From the NCBI GenBank assembly GCA_002917075.1, contig NTMA01000007.1, positions 372,001 through 436,000 on the forward strand: 64,000 nucleotides of DNA, in the 5' to 3' direction. Of this stretch, positions 9,765 through 20,896 are shown piece by piece; within the stretch, counting starts at the first letter, position 1; every line of letters begins with the position of its first letter. Source of the DNA: Hawksworthiomyces lignivorus (Eukaryota > Ascomycota > Sordariomycetes > Ophiostomatales > Ophiostomataceae). The notes beneath the pieces were generated by a model that searched no databases, was not told the DNA's origin, and saw nothing but the letters and a program-made list of their open reading frames with translations. A program made the position numbers and the translations under genes.

Positions 9765-11498
9765 TTATGTTTCCACCTTTCTCCGCTTGTCAGAGCTGCC
9801 GTAATAATCACGGTCCCGGTCCCGGTCCCGGTCCATATCCCGATCACGGTTGCGATCCCGGTCGCGGTCACGGTCGCGGTCACGGTCACGATCGCGAGAA
9901 GGAGGCGAGCGTTTCCTTCGGTCACCCCCGTAGTCGTCACGCCTGCCACGATCACGCCGCGGCGATCTAGATCTCGACCGGTTGTTGTATCTTGGTCTGT
10001 CGCCGTTGCCCTGGTCATCTCGGTACCTGTCCCTGTCTCTGCCTCTGTCCCGGTCTCTGTCCCGGTCTCTGTGGCGGTCATCATCCCGGTCGCGGTAGCC
10101 GCCGTCACCGCGCCCGCTGGTGCTCTTCCGCTCGCCTAGCGGGATGGCATTGGCGCCGCCGCCGCCACCGCCGCCACCGCCGCCACCGCCGTAGCCCGGC
10201 AGCTCGCGCCCCCACGAGTCGTACTGGTTGGCGCGGGGCCGGGGGTCGTCGAGGACGCCCCAGCGGCCGGTGTCCTCGGAGCGCAGGTCGCGGTACTTTG
10301 AGGCGCCCTTGCGGCCGAGCTTGGTCATGTCGCGCAGCTGGAGGGCGCGGGGCAGCAGCTCGCGGTTGCGGATCTCGTCGACGTAGCGCGCGCCCATGAG
10401 GTCGCGCTTGTCGAGGCCCTCGGCGGCGGCCTCCTCCTGGAAGAAGGCGCCGCGGTGGTGGTATTTCTGGAGGAACGCGGCCTTGCCGCGGGCGTCCTTC
10501 TCGGCGCGCTGCCGCGCCAGGTGCTCTTCGTCCTCGGCCGCGCGCTCCTCCTCGGTGAGGTTGCGCCGCCGCTCGACCTCGGCCAGCTCGCGCTCGCGCG
10601 CCTCGATGCGCTCGCGCTGCCGCTTGACGCGCTTGAGCTCGCGCAGCTTCCACGCCGCGTACTCGGCCTCCGGGTCCACGTCGTCGTCCGTGTTGACGTC
10701 GCCGGCGGCGGCAGCAGCCGCTTCGGCTGCCCGCGCCGCCGCCTCCGCCTCGTCGCTGTCCTCGGCGATAGCCGCTGCCCGCGCTGCTGCTGCCGCCGCG
10801 GCTGCGGCGTCTTCGTTTGTGTCCTCCCACTGCTTCTTAGCCTTGACGCGCGACGCCGCCTGCTTCCGCAGCTGCTCCTCGACCAGCGCGTCCGCCGCCG
10901 CCAGCCGCCGCCGCGCCGCCTCTTCTTCGTCAATGTCCGCGTCGTCGTCGACCTCGTCGCCTCCCGCGTTGCCCGGCTTGCTCTCTGCTGCCGCTGACGC
11001 TTCTGCTGCCGCCTTTTCTCGCTGGGCTTTCGTCATAAATTTCGGCAGCACAATCTTCCGCGGCTGCATGTCGTCCTCGGACGAGCTCTCTTCGTCCGAG
11101 TCTGCGTCGCTCTCGTCTTCGTCCGAGTCCTCTTCGTCCGAGTCCTCCTCGTCCTCCTCCGACGCAGTCACGAACCCTTCTTCGGCTGCCTTGCGCTCCA
11201 GCTCCGCGCGCGCCTTCCGCTGCTTCTCCTCTTCTCCTGCTGCCGCGTCGCGCCGCGCTGCCGCCGCGTCCTGGCTGATCGCCTGCGCCAGCGTCGCGTG
11301 CGTCACCACGCGGCCCGGCCCTGTTCTTTTCGGTGGTGCTGGTGCTGCTGCCGGTTTCCGCTTCGGCTTCGACTCGGCCTCCGCGTTGTCGCTGTTCTCG
11401 CTCTCGTCCTCGGACGACGACGCCGAGTCGACGCCCGTCGGCTTGCCTGCCCGGTAGCGGGCTGGCCGCGCCGGATTGGCCGTCATCTTGGGCGGCAT
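9765..11498 (-). CDS. MFAP1-domain spliceosomal protein
   Basis: This single-exon gene encodes 577 residues. The N-terminus (MPPKMTANPARPARYRAGKP) matches fungal MFAP1 proteins. Acidic Ser/Glu/Asp tracts follow (about 120-155). The conserved domain is a long charged helix (ELKRVKRQRERIEARERELA, then a region rich in Glu and Arg) ending in the hallmark FLQKYHHRGAFFQEE, ELLPRALQLRDMTKLGRKGASKYRDL and DTGRW. MFAP1 is a B-complex-specific spliceosome component. After the domain come a run of about 12 Gly and a tail made almost wholly of Arg-Asp and Arg-Ser dipeptides, typical of splicing factors. The start at 11498 is chosen because it begins the conserved N-terminus; an upstream in-frame ATG would add 70 unrelated residues. 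Confidence 0.9.
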   Translation of the reverse strand: MPPKMTANPARPARYRAGKPTGVDSASSSEDESENSDNAEAESKPKRKPAAAPAPPKRTGPGRVVTHATLAQAISQDAAAARRDAAAGEEEKQRKARAELERKAAEEGFVTASEEDEEDSDEEDSDEDESDADSDEESSSEDDMQPRKIVLPKFMTKAQREKAAAEASAAAESKPGNAGGDEVDDDADIDEEEAARRRLAAADALVEEQLRKQAASRVKAKKQWEDTNEDAAAAAAAAARAAAIAEDSDEAEAAARAAEAAAAAAGDVNTDDDVDPEAEYAAWKLRELKRVKRQRERIEARERELAEVERRRNLTEEERAAEDEEHLARQRAEKDARGKAAFLQKYHHRGAFFQEEAAAEGLDKRDLMGARYVDEIRNRELLPRALQLRDMTKLGRKGASKYRDLRSEDTGRWGVLDDPRPRANQYDSWGRELPGYGGGGGGGGGGGGANAIPLGERKSTSGRGDGGYRDRDDDRHRDRDRDRDRGRDRDRYRDDQGNGDRPRYNNRSRSRSPRRDRGRRDDYGGDRRKRSPPSRDRDRDRDRDRDRDRNRDRDMDRDRDRDRDYYGSSDKRRKVET

Positions 11499-12531
11499 CT
11501 TGGGAGAAGAGAGAGAGGCACAATAATATAGATGGCCTCTCCCAAGAAAGTGGATTGTGTGTAGGAGGAAAAGAAGTTGTGGTTCGACGAAGATAGTTAG
11601 AACGCCGTGCAGGGCAAAAATAAAGTTCCAAGCTTCTGTGATTTCATCTGCGATTAGCTCCTTATCGCCCTGTGGCGCTAGCGCGGCCTGGCGGTGGCGG
11701 CTATGCACGTGCAGTGGACTGGACAGGGTACGGAGTACCTATAGTTAAGCCTATGGCTTAGTGATTACGGATTAGTCTTCGGCTTATAAGTCACTAATAT
11801 CTTGCCGACAGATCTCCGTCTTCCAGAGGTATGAAGTCAAACTCCATCACAGAAAAGCTTTTACTTGTTCTAATAAGCCCAAAGTGACACTGGATGAGCA
11901 CCGAATGAGACTTGTAGCTTGTCCATACATAGATGGGCTGTTTCAGATATATATACTCTTTGGTTGTGCTGATCTTGAAAACCCTTCATGTAAAACACGA
12001 TGTAAAGCTAGGCGAATCTCTTATAGCGGACAGTGAAAGGCACAATTCAGAGAGCATGAATCTCGGGGATCAGAGCATTCAATCGAATTCAAAAAATTTA
12101 AAACTACTCTGTTTAGAGTCCATCAACCTGTTACATAGCTGTGAAAAGGGTGTGGTGTCGTTTTAGAGAGACGGGAGAGCGGCCTGCTGTACTGGCAGAT
12201 TACCCGCTACAGCGCATTCTATAGGGGACTGAGTACCCCGCTACTCCGCAACAACTACGTAAAAAACGGCCATTCAAAACTCAACGGCCAGCCTCGAGGG
12301 GGCAAATCTCAACGTACGACACTCCTGCCAACGACTCTCTGCGCAATCTCAGACGCCAATTCGACTCTGTGTCCGGTCTGTAGCACAGCTGGACCTGGCA
12401 GACCCATATCGGCTCATTTCTTTTTCCTCTTGGCCGCATCATCTGCTCTCGCAGTCCATCAGAGTTGCGGGCACACGACAGCGCTCTTCTCACCACTATC
12501 ACACACAACCACAACCACAACCACAGCCACA
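11499..12531. other. divergent intergenic region between MFAP1 and HEM3
   Basis: This is upstream sequence for both MFAP1 (-) and HEM3 (+). It holds a palindromic GTACGGAGTAC (11728-11738) and TACTCCGCA (12242-12250). Just before the HEM3 start is an ACAACCACAACC-type repeat (about 12503-12531), a C/A-rich leader often seen before highly translated fungal genes. No gene seen. Confidence 0.6.
11728..11738. repeat. extended palindromic copy of the TACGGAGTA motif
   Basis: GTACGGAGTAC is the longest version of the recurrent motif, with GTAC half-sites at both ends. It lies between the divergent MFAP1 and HEM3 genes. Confidence 0.8.
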
Positions 12532-13572
12532 ATGGCGTCGACGGCGGTGCCTGCGAACAAGGTGGTGCAGATCGGCACGCGTAGCTCCAAGCTGGCGATG
12601 GTGCAGGCGGAGGCGGTACTGGCGGACCTGCAGCGGGCGAACCCGGGGGTGAAGTTTGCGATCGACGCGCGGGAGACGGCGGGCGACCGCGACAAGACGA
12701 CGCCGCTGCCGAACCTGGGCAAGGGCTTGTGGACGTCCGAGTTTGAGGCGCGGCTGCTGGACGGCGGCCTGGACTTGGTGGTGCACTGCACCAAGGACAT
12801 GCCGACGACGCTGCCGGCGGGGCTGGCGCTGGGGGCGATCCTGGAGCGCGAGGACCCGCGCGACGCCGTGGTGTTCCCGCCGGGCAGTTCCCTGAAATCG
12901 CTGGCGGACCTGCCGGCGGGAAGCGTCGTGGGCACGAGCAGCGTGCGGCGCGCTGCCCAGCTGCGCCGCCGCTACCCGGGGCTGGCGTTCCGCGACCTGC
13001 GCGGCAACATCGACACGCGGCTGCGCAAGCTGGACCAGCCGCCCGACGAGGCCAGCCGCTACCACTGCATCATCCTGGCGGCGGCCGGCCTGCGCCGCAT
13101 GCACCTCGAGTCCCGCATCGCGCAGCTGCTCGACGCCGAGGGCTCGGGGACGCTCTACGCCGTCGGCCAGGGCGCCCTCGCCATCGAGGTGCGCGACGGC
13201 GACGCCGCCACCTGCGCGCTGCTCGCCGCCCTCAACCACACGCCCACCCAGCTGGCCTGCCTCGCCGAGCGCGCCGTCATGCGCGCCCTCGAGGGCGGCT
13301 GCAGCGTGCCCATCGGCGTCGAGTCCACCTGGGCCGACGAAGACGGCGGCCGTCGCAGCCTGCGCCTCCGCGCCACCGTCGTCAGCCTCGACGGCCAGAC
13401 CGCCGTCGACGCCGACCTCGCTACCCCCGTCGCCACCCCCGACGACGCTGACGCCCTCGGCCGCCGCGTCGCCCAGACCATGGTCGACGGCGGCGCCCAG
13501 GCCATCCTCGACGAAATCAACAAGACCCGCGCCCCGGCGCCCGGCCCCGTCGTCCCGCCGACGAGCACGTAG
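12532..13572 (+). CDS. hem3: porphobilinogen deaminase (hydroxymethylbilane synthase)
   Basis: The enzyme joins four porphobilinogen units into hydroxymethylbilane, the third step of cytosolic haem synthesis. The single exon gives 346 residues, the usual family length. Key sites are visible: IGTRSSKLAMVQ (14-25), the catalytic-loop segment LDLVVHCTKDMPT (80-92) with the active-site Asp, GTSSVRRAAQLR (134-145), RDLRGNIDTRLRKL (154-167), VGQGALAIE (211-219), and Cys257 in EGGCSVPIG, which carries the dipyrromethane cofactor. The start at 12532 is chosen because the longer frame upstream (ATG 12430) encodes a Thr-rich stretch from the C/A-rich leader. Codon use is extremely GC-rich. No introns. 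Confidence 0.96.
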   Translation: MASTAVPANKVVQIGTRSSKLAMVQAEAVLADLQRANPGVKFAIDARETAGDRDKTTPLPNLGKGLWTSEFEARLLDGGLDLVVHCTKDMPTTLPAGLALGAILEREDPRDAVVFPPGSSLKSLADLPAGSVVGTSSVRRAAQLRRRYPGLAFRDLRGNIDTRLRKLDQPPDEASRYHCIILAAAGLRRMHLESRIAQLLDAEGSGTLYAVGQGALAIEVRDGDAATCALLAALNHTPTQLACLAERAVMRALEGGCSVPIGVESTWADEDGGRRSLRLRATVVSLDGQTAVDADLATPVATPDDADALGRRVAQTMVDGGAQAILDEINKTRAPAPGPVVPPTST

Positions 13573-14163
13573 AACAAGATGGCAGAATGGTGAGAGGAAA
13601 GGAATCAGGGAAAGGAATCAAGGGACAGGATTTAACGCGGGTAGGAGCCCTGCATTTGCTACTTGTATCGTTATGGCTATTATGATCCTAGCAAAGAAAA
13701 AAAACAAGGCAGGGAGGCTACGATAAAAAATGATAGATGGCCAGGACAAAGCCGGAAACAAAACTCGCAACTTCATAGTACGTTACTAGAATAAAAAACA
13801 AAATCATAGAGTGAAATGGCTCATATGTTTATTTGGCTTGTCTTTTCTTTTTCTTTCTTTTTTTTTTGGTTCTTTCTGTGTCTTCTTTTTTGGCCGCCAA
13901 GTCTACCTTTGTGTTTCCGTCCATGCTTTGTCCAGCCTCGCGATTGTTGAAATTGTATCTCAGCTGTGTCTTCTTATACGAAAAATAAAAATCTGCAAAA
14001 AATGGGATCATCAAAAACGCCTGAACGGAGAGTTCGTAGTATGAACACAGAAAAGAGAATCGGAATTATTAGCAGCCTAGCAGCTTGGCAGCCTGGCAGC
14101 TCCAGCTCGTCTCAATTTCTCCCCATCTCGGTTCGCTGCTGGTCCTCGGTGTCCCGGCGCCTT
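13573..14163. other. convergent 3' region between HEM3 and GCV3
   Basis: Both genes end here. The stretch contains AT-rich DNA, a CT/T-rich tract (about 13842-13895), and presumably both poly(A) sites. No gene seen. Confidence 0.6.
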
Positions 14164-14899
14164 TTAGTGGTGCTCCTCGGTGGCGGTGAATTCCTTGTAC
14201 TCCTCGGCGTCCATCAGTGTGTCAAAGTCCTTGACGCCCTGCTCGTCCACGGTGACCTTTGCGATCCAGCCGCCGCCGGCCGAGTCGTCCTCGGGCACCT
14301 GGTTGATGGTGCCGGGCTTCTCCTCCAGGCTGCTGTTGACGTGCGTCACCTTGCAGCTGATGGGCGCGTTGATGTCGGCCGCCGACTTGACCGACTCCAC
14401 CGCGCCGATGGCGTCGCCCTGCCCCACCGCCTTGCCCTCCTCGGGCAGCTCCACGTACACCACGTCGCCCAGCGCCTCCGCCGCGAACTCGGAGATGCCG
14501 ATCACGCCCGTCGTCTTGTCCGCGCTGAGGTCGATCCACTCGTGGTCCTTGGTGTACTTGCGTATTTGGGCTGGCGGGAAAAGAAGAAAGAAGAGGAAAA
14601 TCAGTAATCAGCAATACCGTAAGATGCAAGCAAGACTGCAAGAGGGAGTGGGCAGATCCCGGCATGATATTTCTCTGCTTCTTCTCCATCGTCGTCGTGA
14701 TTTTTTCTCTTTCTCTTTCTCCTCGTCCTCCTCATCTTACTCTTCCTACTTCTCCTTCTTTTTACTCACCATTGGCACTGACGGAAAAGGCACGGACAGA
14801 CACGGCCGGGCGGAAGTGGGCTGTCGGCCGAGGCACACGGACCGCCGCCAAGCTAGCAGTCCGGGCAGCCGCTCTGCAGCAGCGGGCAATTGAGGCCAT
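14164..14899 (-). CDS. gcv3: glycine cleavage system H protein, mitochondrial
   Basis: This is the lipoyl carrier of the mitochondrial glycine decarboxylase complex; it shuttles the aminomethyl group between the P, T and L proteins. Two exons (14770-14899, 14164-14570) split by a 199-nt intron (GTGAGT...CAG) encode 178 residues. The first 43 residues are rich in Arg, Ala and Ser without acidic residues, fitting a mitochondrial presequence. The mature part begins IRKYTKDHEWIDL, then GISEFAAEALGDVVYVELPE (68-87), and the lipoylation segment GAVESVKSAADINAPIS with Lys105 as the attachment site. The end (DAEEYKEFTATEEHH) is normal. The intron is long for this window. Confidence 0.95.
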
Positions 14900-17800
14900 T
14901 GCGAGAATTTTCTGTGCGAAGCGGAGAAGCTGAGTAGAAGCAAGGGGAAGCTGTCGAACCGTCTTTGGCTGAGGAGCAATTGCACAATGGAGAACGGTGA
15001 AGGTGAAGGTGAAGAAGCACAAAGGCACAGAGCACAGAGCAACAGATCACGAAGCACGAAGCGGTGACGCTGAGGGGCAGAAAGCTGAGACCACAGACCA
15101 CTGAAGGGGACAGCCAGCAGAAAAAAGTACCCAATAGACCTAAAGCAGTAATAAAGCCTAAAGCAGTAAAAAGTCCTCAAGGCGCAAAAGAAGTGGTGCC
15201 GTTTTTTTTCTTCTTTTTTCTTCTTTGTGACTTGGACCCAGAAAGCTTTACTCACTACTGCTGCTCAATCGATTGCAGGCGTCATGCCATTGGCCACAGC
15301 GTTGCCCGCTGCATCTTGGAAACGGACGATTTCGGGCTTCGGTTGCCGGCGGCCAACTAGTCCGCGCCAGATAAGAGATTACATAAGGCAACCGGTCACG
15401 GGCAAAGCTATCGCGATGTGGAGCTTGAGCTTCCTTCCTTTTTGGTAAATATTCGCTTAGTCGTTTTCACGTGACTTGTACGCTAATACGATCTACGCAT
15501 ATTACAGGGCACTCAGGCACTCCTCTGAGAGCCGAAGGTAAGCCTGCGTGCACAACCGCTACAAGCACGACTGCGTAGCAGGCTTACACGTGTTTTGCGG
15601 AGTAGTTATTAGGTGACGCGACAAGACGCGGCCGTTGCTGTTATTTTACAAACACCAGATCTCTCGACAGCGGAGCTGACCGCATATCTATGACGCTTAT
15701 GTGCTCCAACGAAATGAAGACCGCCGGCTACGTGGATCTCCTCTGGAATTCTCTGACGCTTTCTGCCCTCCGCCCTCTCCGCCTTTCTGACAACACCGTC
15801 TGCCGGGACCACCCAAGCGCTGCAATAGGCTGGCCAGCGAGGGATGCTCCTGTAAACAATTAATACGTGCCGTTATGCGCTAACTCTAGGCGAGGGGACA
15901 CCTGAGGGGCAATTACAAGGCACCGCCGGGACGCTGCTTTAAATTGACAACAATGCCGTCAGCCGTACTCGGTAGCCAGGGGGAGGAGAAAAGAGGCACA
16001 AACGACAACAAACAGAGAGAAATGCCGCCAGTAATACCGTCCCTGCGTTTTGTTTTCTTGGTTGTCAATGGGTCTCCTTTTCTGCTTTTCTTTTTCTTTT
16101 TTTCGTTTCTTTCTTGTCTTTTCCTTAGCTCCTCCTTTTCATCCCTATTTTTCTTTTTTCGTTTTCTTTTTCCCTCCTTTTCTTTTGTAGGGCTATGCTT
16201 AATATGTCTCTTCTCAGACGCCCTTCTCTAGCATCCCATGCACGTCGCGTCGCGTCGCGTGTCCCACACCCCATTAAAGTGCGGCGCTGTGTGCTCCTCT
16301 CATTCGTCTCTCAGGTGTCCCGCATTGTCTATCTCCTGCGTCGCGTGTTCCTGCAGGCTCTTTGACAAGCAGAACTAGCTACAGTAGCTGCCACGCCAGC
16401 GTCCTTTTAGCTTCCTGTTCAGCTGAGCACACAGAACCTTTTTGGGGGCCCCAACTCGCAGCCAGGTGTGCCAGAATTTTTATACGAAGTAGCCAGAGTC
16501 AAGAGATGCGTGTGCTTGTATATTTTTGACACACGAGAGCTGTGGGGTCGTACGAGCAGCGATAGCCAAAATTGTGGCCTTGTCCCGTCCGTCTCTCTTC
16601 CTCGCTTCTTCAGCTGGACTGGAAGAACGGGGGAAAGGACGAAATGAATAAAATAAGATATAAGATGCTAATAGCAGAGAGGCTCAGTCTCTCTGCACAA
16701 TCTGCCATGCTTAAAACACATGCAAACAACAAAACATGTAAATTCTAAATTCTCCCTCCTCCGTTATAGCGCTCTCGAGCCCCCTATTGGGTGCGTGATC
16801 TGCCGTAAGCGCTGCCACAGACTACCCACCGTGGATCCACTGAGGAAACACAATTATTATCAAGCACTACTTTTTTTTTCTGGCTCTTTTCCTGGCGGCG
16901 TCGCAGTGCATCGTGTCTTCCTTGCCAGCAAGCCACCACCCACCCCCCCTCCCCTCCTGTCCCTCTGTCATCCCAAGTTTCTCCATGCCTCTGCCCTTCC
17001 ACACGAAGACGGAGCATTACACATTACGGCGTGCACATTAGTTGCACATTAAGTCATAAAGTACACATTGCACGCACACCCCACCCTCCTTCAGGCTGTC
17101 CTTCGTAGGCCCCCCAAGCCCCTTCTTTGTGAGAGAGGAGAGCAGAACCAGAGAAAATCTCCAAAATTACACACCAGCACAGCAGCATCCGTTCCTGTTC
17201 TGTCCAACCAGCGGTCGAGGATGACCCGTGAGAACCACGACCCGTAGCAGAAAAGCACAACATCCTGCCTTGTATCTTAGATCACCACTATTGCGTTAGG
17301 GCCAGGCCAGGCCAGGAACTGTTCCTCTCTTTCTCCTCCCCTCCCCTCCCCTCCTTTTCTCTCCCCCTTCTTCTGCCCTCTGGCTGCCTTCTAGCGGCTG
17401 CCCTTCCCATCTTAGCTGCTTTTCCAGAAAATCAGGAAAGTACTCAAGAGTTGCTTCTGTGATCGAGTCGTGCGTACCTTCCATTGCTGGTGTGCCTTGT
17501 TTGCCTTGTTTGTCTTGCTTGACTCTGGTTGTCTTGCCTCGCCCCTCCGCTCTTTCCTTTTCCATCTTATACATTCGTATATACACGTACACTTATTGAC
17601 ATACTGTGCTGCTCCTTCCCTCTCTTTTTTTTTGCGTGCTGTGTCATTATTGGAGGCAGCCCCGTTTTGTGTGTGCTCCTGAGCCTTTCGGCTGCTTTTT
17701 TCTTCTTCCCCGTCCACACTTTCTGTCTCCACTCTTTTCCTGACCTCTTCTCGATCGCTGGGTCTCTCAGTCTCTCTGGGTCTCGATCAAGCCTCATCTG

Positions 17801-18464
17801 CCTGCTCCTCCTCTCTCTCCGCCTTTTCTTCCTCCTTCTCTCGGTATCTCCTCCACTTCAAGGCTGCATCGATCACTCTGTCTTCTCACGAGACTTGGGC
17901 CGACATTTACAAACACAGATCGGACTTGCACGGCTGGTCTATACTATATCCACTCTTCCTTGCTCTCTCTGTCCGAGTCCTCTGATACACGGACACGCCG
18001 AGGCTCGAGCTCCCGCCAATCTTTTCCTCTATCAATTTCTCCCTCCGCCTGCGACTCTCCTCCCTCGCCCCAGCTTCGATTCATATCCACCAGCAGCATT
18101 CCAATACCTAACATTCGAAGCGCGCGCGCGACACCGACGCAGGTTCTCCCGGCTGTGCTAACGTCTTCTTTTTTTTTGGCTGATCACGTTCCTTTTTGCC
18201 ATTCTGCTCTCTTTGTCTCCCCATTCTTTCGGCTCTCTTTTCAAAAACCACCCCTCCCTCCCTCGGCAGCGCTCCTTCGTGTCTGTCTGCGTGCTGTTCG
18301 CCTGAAGGGGCCAGAAGGAGATTAGGCGCTTTCTACTTCCCTCTCCGTCGAATCCTGCTCCGTCTCCTCGCACTCCCCACCGGCTCCCGGAGCAATCCCT
18401 CAAACTGGATTCCTCAACGCTCTCGGTGGGGTCCCCGGCCCAGTTCCACGACGCTCTCGACACG
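14900..18464. other. 3.6-kb divergent region between GCV3 and SPG1
   Basis: No supportable gene. Features are GAAGCAC-type microrepeats near 15018-15060, a TGCGGAGTA motif at 15596-15604, four GTCGC units at 16243-16262, and long pyrimidine-rich tracts at about 16075-16190 and 17320-18260. The last 1-1.5 kb probably holds the SPG1 5' UTR, possibly with introns; the open frames here are by-products of CT-rich DNA. Confidence 0.55.
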
Positions 18465-19713
18465 ATGAACGTCGAACCTCCGACGCCCACCGCGCTGCAC
18501 GGCCACGAGATGCAGGACGAGTCCACCCTGGGCGGCATCGAAGGCAGCCCCCACGTGGGCAGCAACGGCCGCCTCCACATGCAGTCCCAGTCCCTCGACC
18601 ACGGCCTGACCAACTCCCCGCGCCACAGCTACGGCGTCGCGTCGGCCGGCGGCGCCGACGAGCTTGACCCGGCCGCCCGCTATAACACGCCTCCCCTACC
18701 CCCACAGCCGCAGTTTGCGCAGCAGCCACACCTCCAGCAGCAGTCCCCGCTCCAGCAGCAGTACCAACAACAATCACAACAGCCACACTACCACCACGAC
18801 CAGCACGCGCTGCCGCAGCAGCAGCAGCAGCAGCAGCACCCGATATCGCGTCCGCCGTCAGGCCTATCCGGCCACAGCGGCGCCGCCGGCGCCGCCGGCT
18901 ACGGCGACCATGCGTCGCGTGGCAGCGGGGCGCAGGCCGAGCCCAGCAACGGGCGCAACCACGTCGTCATCAAGGTCGGCATGGTGGGGGACGCGCAGAT
19001 CGGCAAGACGTCGCTGATGGTCAAGTACGTCGAGGGCAGCTGGGACGAGGACTACATCCAGACGCTGGGCGTCAACTTCATGGAGAAGACGATCAGCATC
19101 CGCAACACGGAGATCACCTTTAGCATCTGGGACCTGGGCGGCCAGCGCGAGTTTGTCAACATGCTGCCGCTGGTCTGCAACGACGCCGTCGCCATCCTCT
19201 TCATGTTCGACCTGACCCGCAAGAGCACCCTCAACAGCATCAAGGAGTGGTACCGCCAGGGCCGCGGCTTCAACAAGACCGCCATCCCCATCCTCGTCGG
19301 CACCAAGTACGACCACTTTGTCAACTTTCCGCGCGAGGACCAGGAGGAGATCTCTAACCAGGTACGTTTTTGTGCTCTAGCCGCCGGCAGGCCAGGGAGA
19401 GAAGGGAAGGCACGGCCGTCCAGAGAAAGAAACTAACAAAGGATCAGGCTCGCCGGTTTGCCAAGGCTATGCGCGCGGCGCTCATCTTCAGCAGCACCAG
19501 CCACAGCATCAACGTCCAGAAGGTGCGTCTCCATACTCACCCCCTACTACATCTTCCCTGCCAGTATCACGCTGGTGATCGTGGCGTCTCAAATGCTAAC
19601 TCGAGCTGGATCAGATCTTCAAAATCGTGCTCTCCAAAGCTTTCGACTTGAAGTGCACAATACCCGAGATCGAAAATGTCGGCGAACCACTGCTGCTCTA
19701 CCAGTCATGTTAG
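18465..19713 (+). CDS. spg1: septum-promoting Ras-like GTPase (Spg1/Tem1)
   Basis: This GTPase starts the septation initiation / mitotic exit network at the spindle pole. Exons 18465-19361, 19448-19522 and 19615-19713 encode 356 residues; the introns are 86 and 92 nt, each with a CTAAC branch point. The GTPase core spans about 166-356: P-loop GDAQIGKT (175-182), DLGGQ (223-227), the G4 motif TKYD (280-283) and STSHS (315-319). The sequence around [20 protein letters not shown] is diagnostic of this family. Residues 1-165 are an extension of low complexity, rich in Gln, His and Pro with a run of seven Gln near 118-124; yeast and fission yeast proteins have short N-termini. The protein ends in QSC, so a single C-terminal Cys is present but not a CAAX box. 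I chose 18465 as the first ATG of the frame. Confidence 0.94.
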
Positions 19714-20896
19714 AGAAGTCTGCCTGGTTACGCATTCTAGAGTAGCTGCGCATACATGGCAGCTATATTTTTTAAACTCTCTTTTGTCTTCGGCTCATTT
19801 GTGACACATACACCACACGGGACTCTTTCTGTTATTCTGATATAATTCATGTTTTATGCCCCTATTTCTTTTGTATCTTTTTTTCTTTTCGTTTTGGAAG
19901 AGGTGTTGTGTTACAGACTGCTTCACGACGATTGGAGGGCATGGGGAGAAACCGGAAGCAGTAGATGGCGCGTCACCTTAGAGAAGCCGACGGCTCTGAT
20001 CGAGGTTGGACAAGACAAACAGGCGACATGGCAGCTGTGCTACAAAATGTTTGCTTGTCTATGTTTGTTGTAACGCAAGAGGAGAAAAAGAGAAGAAATT
20101 GATTGCCTAAAAAAGGTGGAAGGATTACGATACAAAAAGCCCACAACAGACTGGATTTGTTTTATCTTTTTTTTCTCTTCTTTTCTATCTGGACCTTTTT
20201 GTTCTCATTGACTGATTTTCTCATTCTTTCTATTCTTTCCATCTTTTATTTGGGTTTTCACTTTTCCTTTTTGTCCCCTGTTGACGTGGGATATAAAGCA
20301 TTGTATACCGGGATGGTTCTCTTGTTCCTCGTGTCATATCATCTTCATAAAATTTTTCTCATTTCTCATATCAGTAAACTCTCCTTTTCAGACTTCGTTC
20401 TTTTCTATTTATATCATGTCCTATCTGCATCTCATATACTTTTTTTTGTCTGTTTTTATACTTAAATTATTCGTCAGCTCATTGGCTGTATTAGTTAACT
20501 TCTAATCGACAATACGGAAGGAACGATGATTATAAGAAATACAATAACCAAAAGCAAAGATGTCCAGAACAGGCAAGAGAGTTTCGTCAGAGATGGTTCC
20601 ATGTCTTAGGGCCTTGAAAGTAGGATGAAGAGAGGAGTGAAATGAGTCTCTCGGACTCCCACTTTCTCGTCACGATTCTCATGTTGCGATGACGATCTAG
20701 ATCTCTCTCCCTCTTTGGTTGATGATCACCAGGTTCATTATTCTTATAGATTATCATATAATAGAAATATCTTTTCCCTATTTGTGTCTACGCCTTAGCC
20801 GGGTCATTCAACAAACTGTCACCTAAAGAACAATTTCTCTTAATCATAACCTGTGTATACGACCGCGTTTGGCTCGTTGGACTTCGACGAAGAACA
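19714..20896. other. intergenic: SPG1 3' flank and upstream of MGQACC gene
   Basis: AT- and T-rich sequence with many poly-T tracts (20155-20480). No credible gene. It must contain the SPG1 polyadenylation site and the promoter of the next gene. Confidence 0.55.

Noticed and set aside
10396..11457. 353-codon frame antisense to MFAP1, and similar long antisense frames over TRM61, CAND1 and PAC1
   Set aside because: They are shadows of GC-rich genes on the other strand, made of Ser/Ala/Arg repeats.
14510..14900. Bacterial-type short H protein starting inside exon 2
   Set aside because: A GTG start there would lose the KYTKDHEWI segment and the mitochondrial presequence, both restored by splicing.
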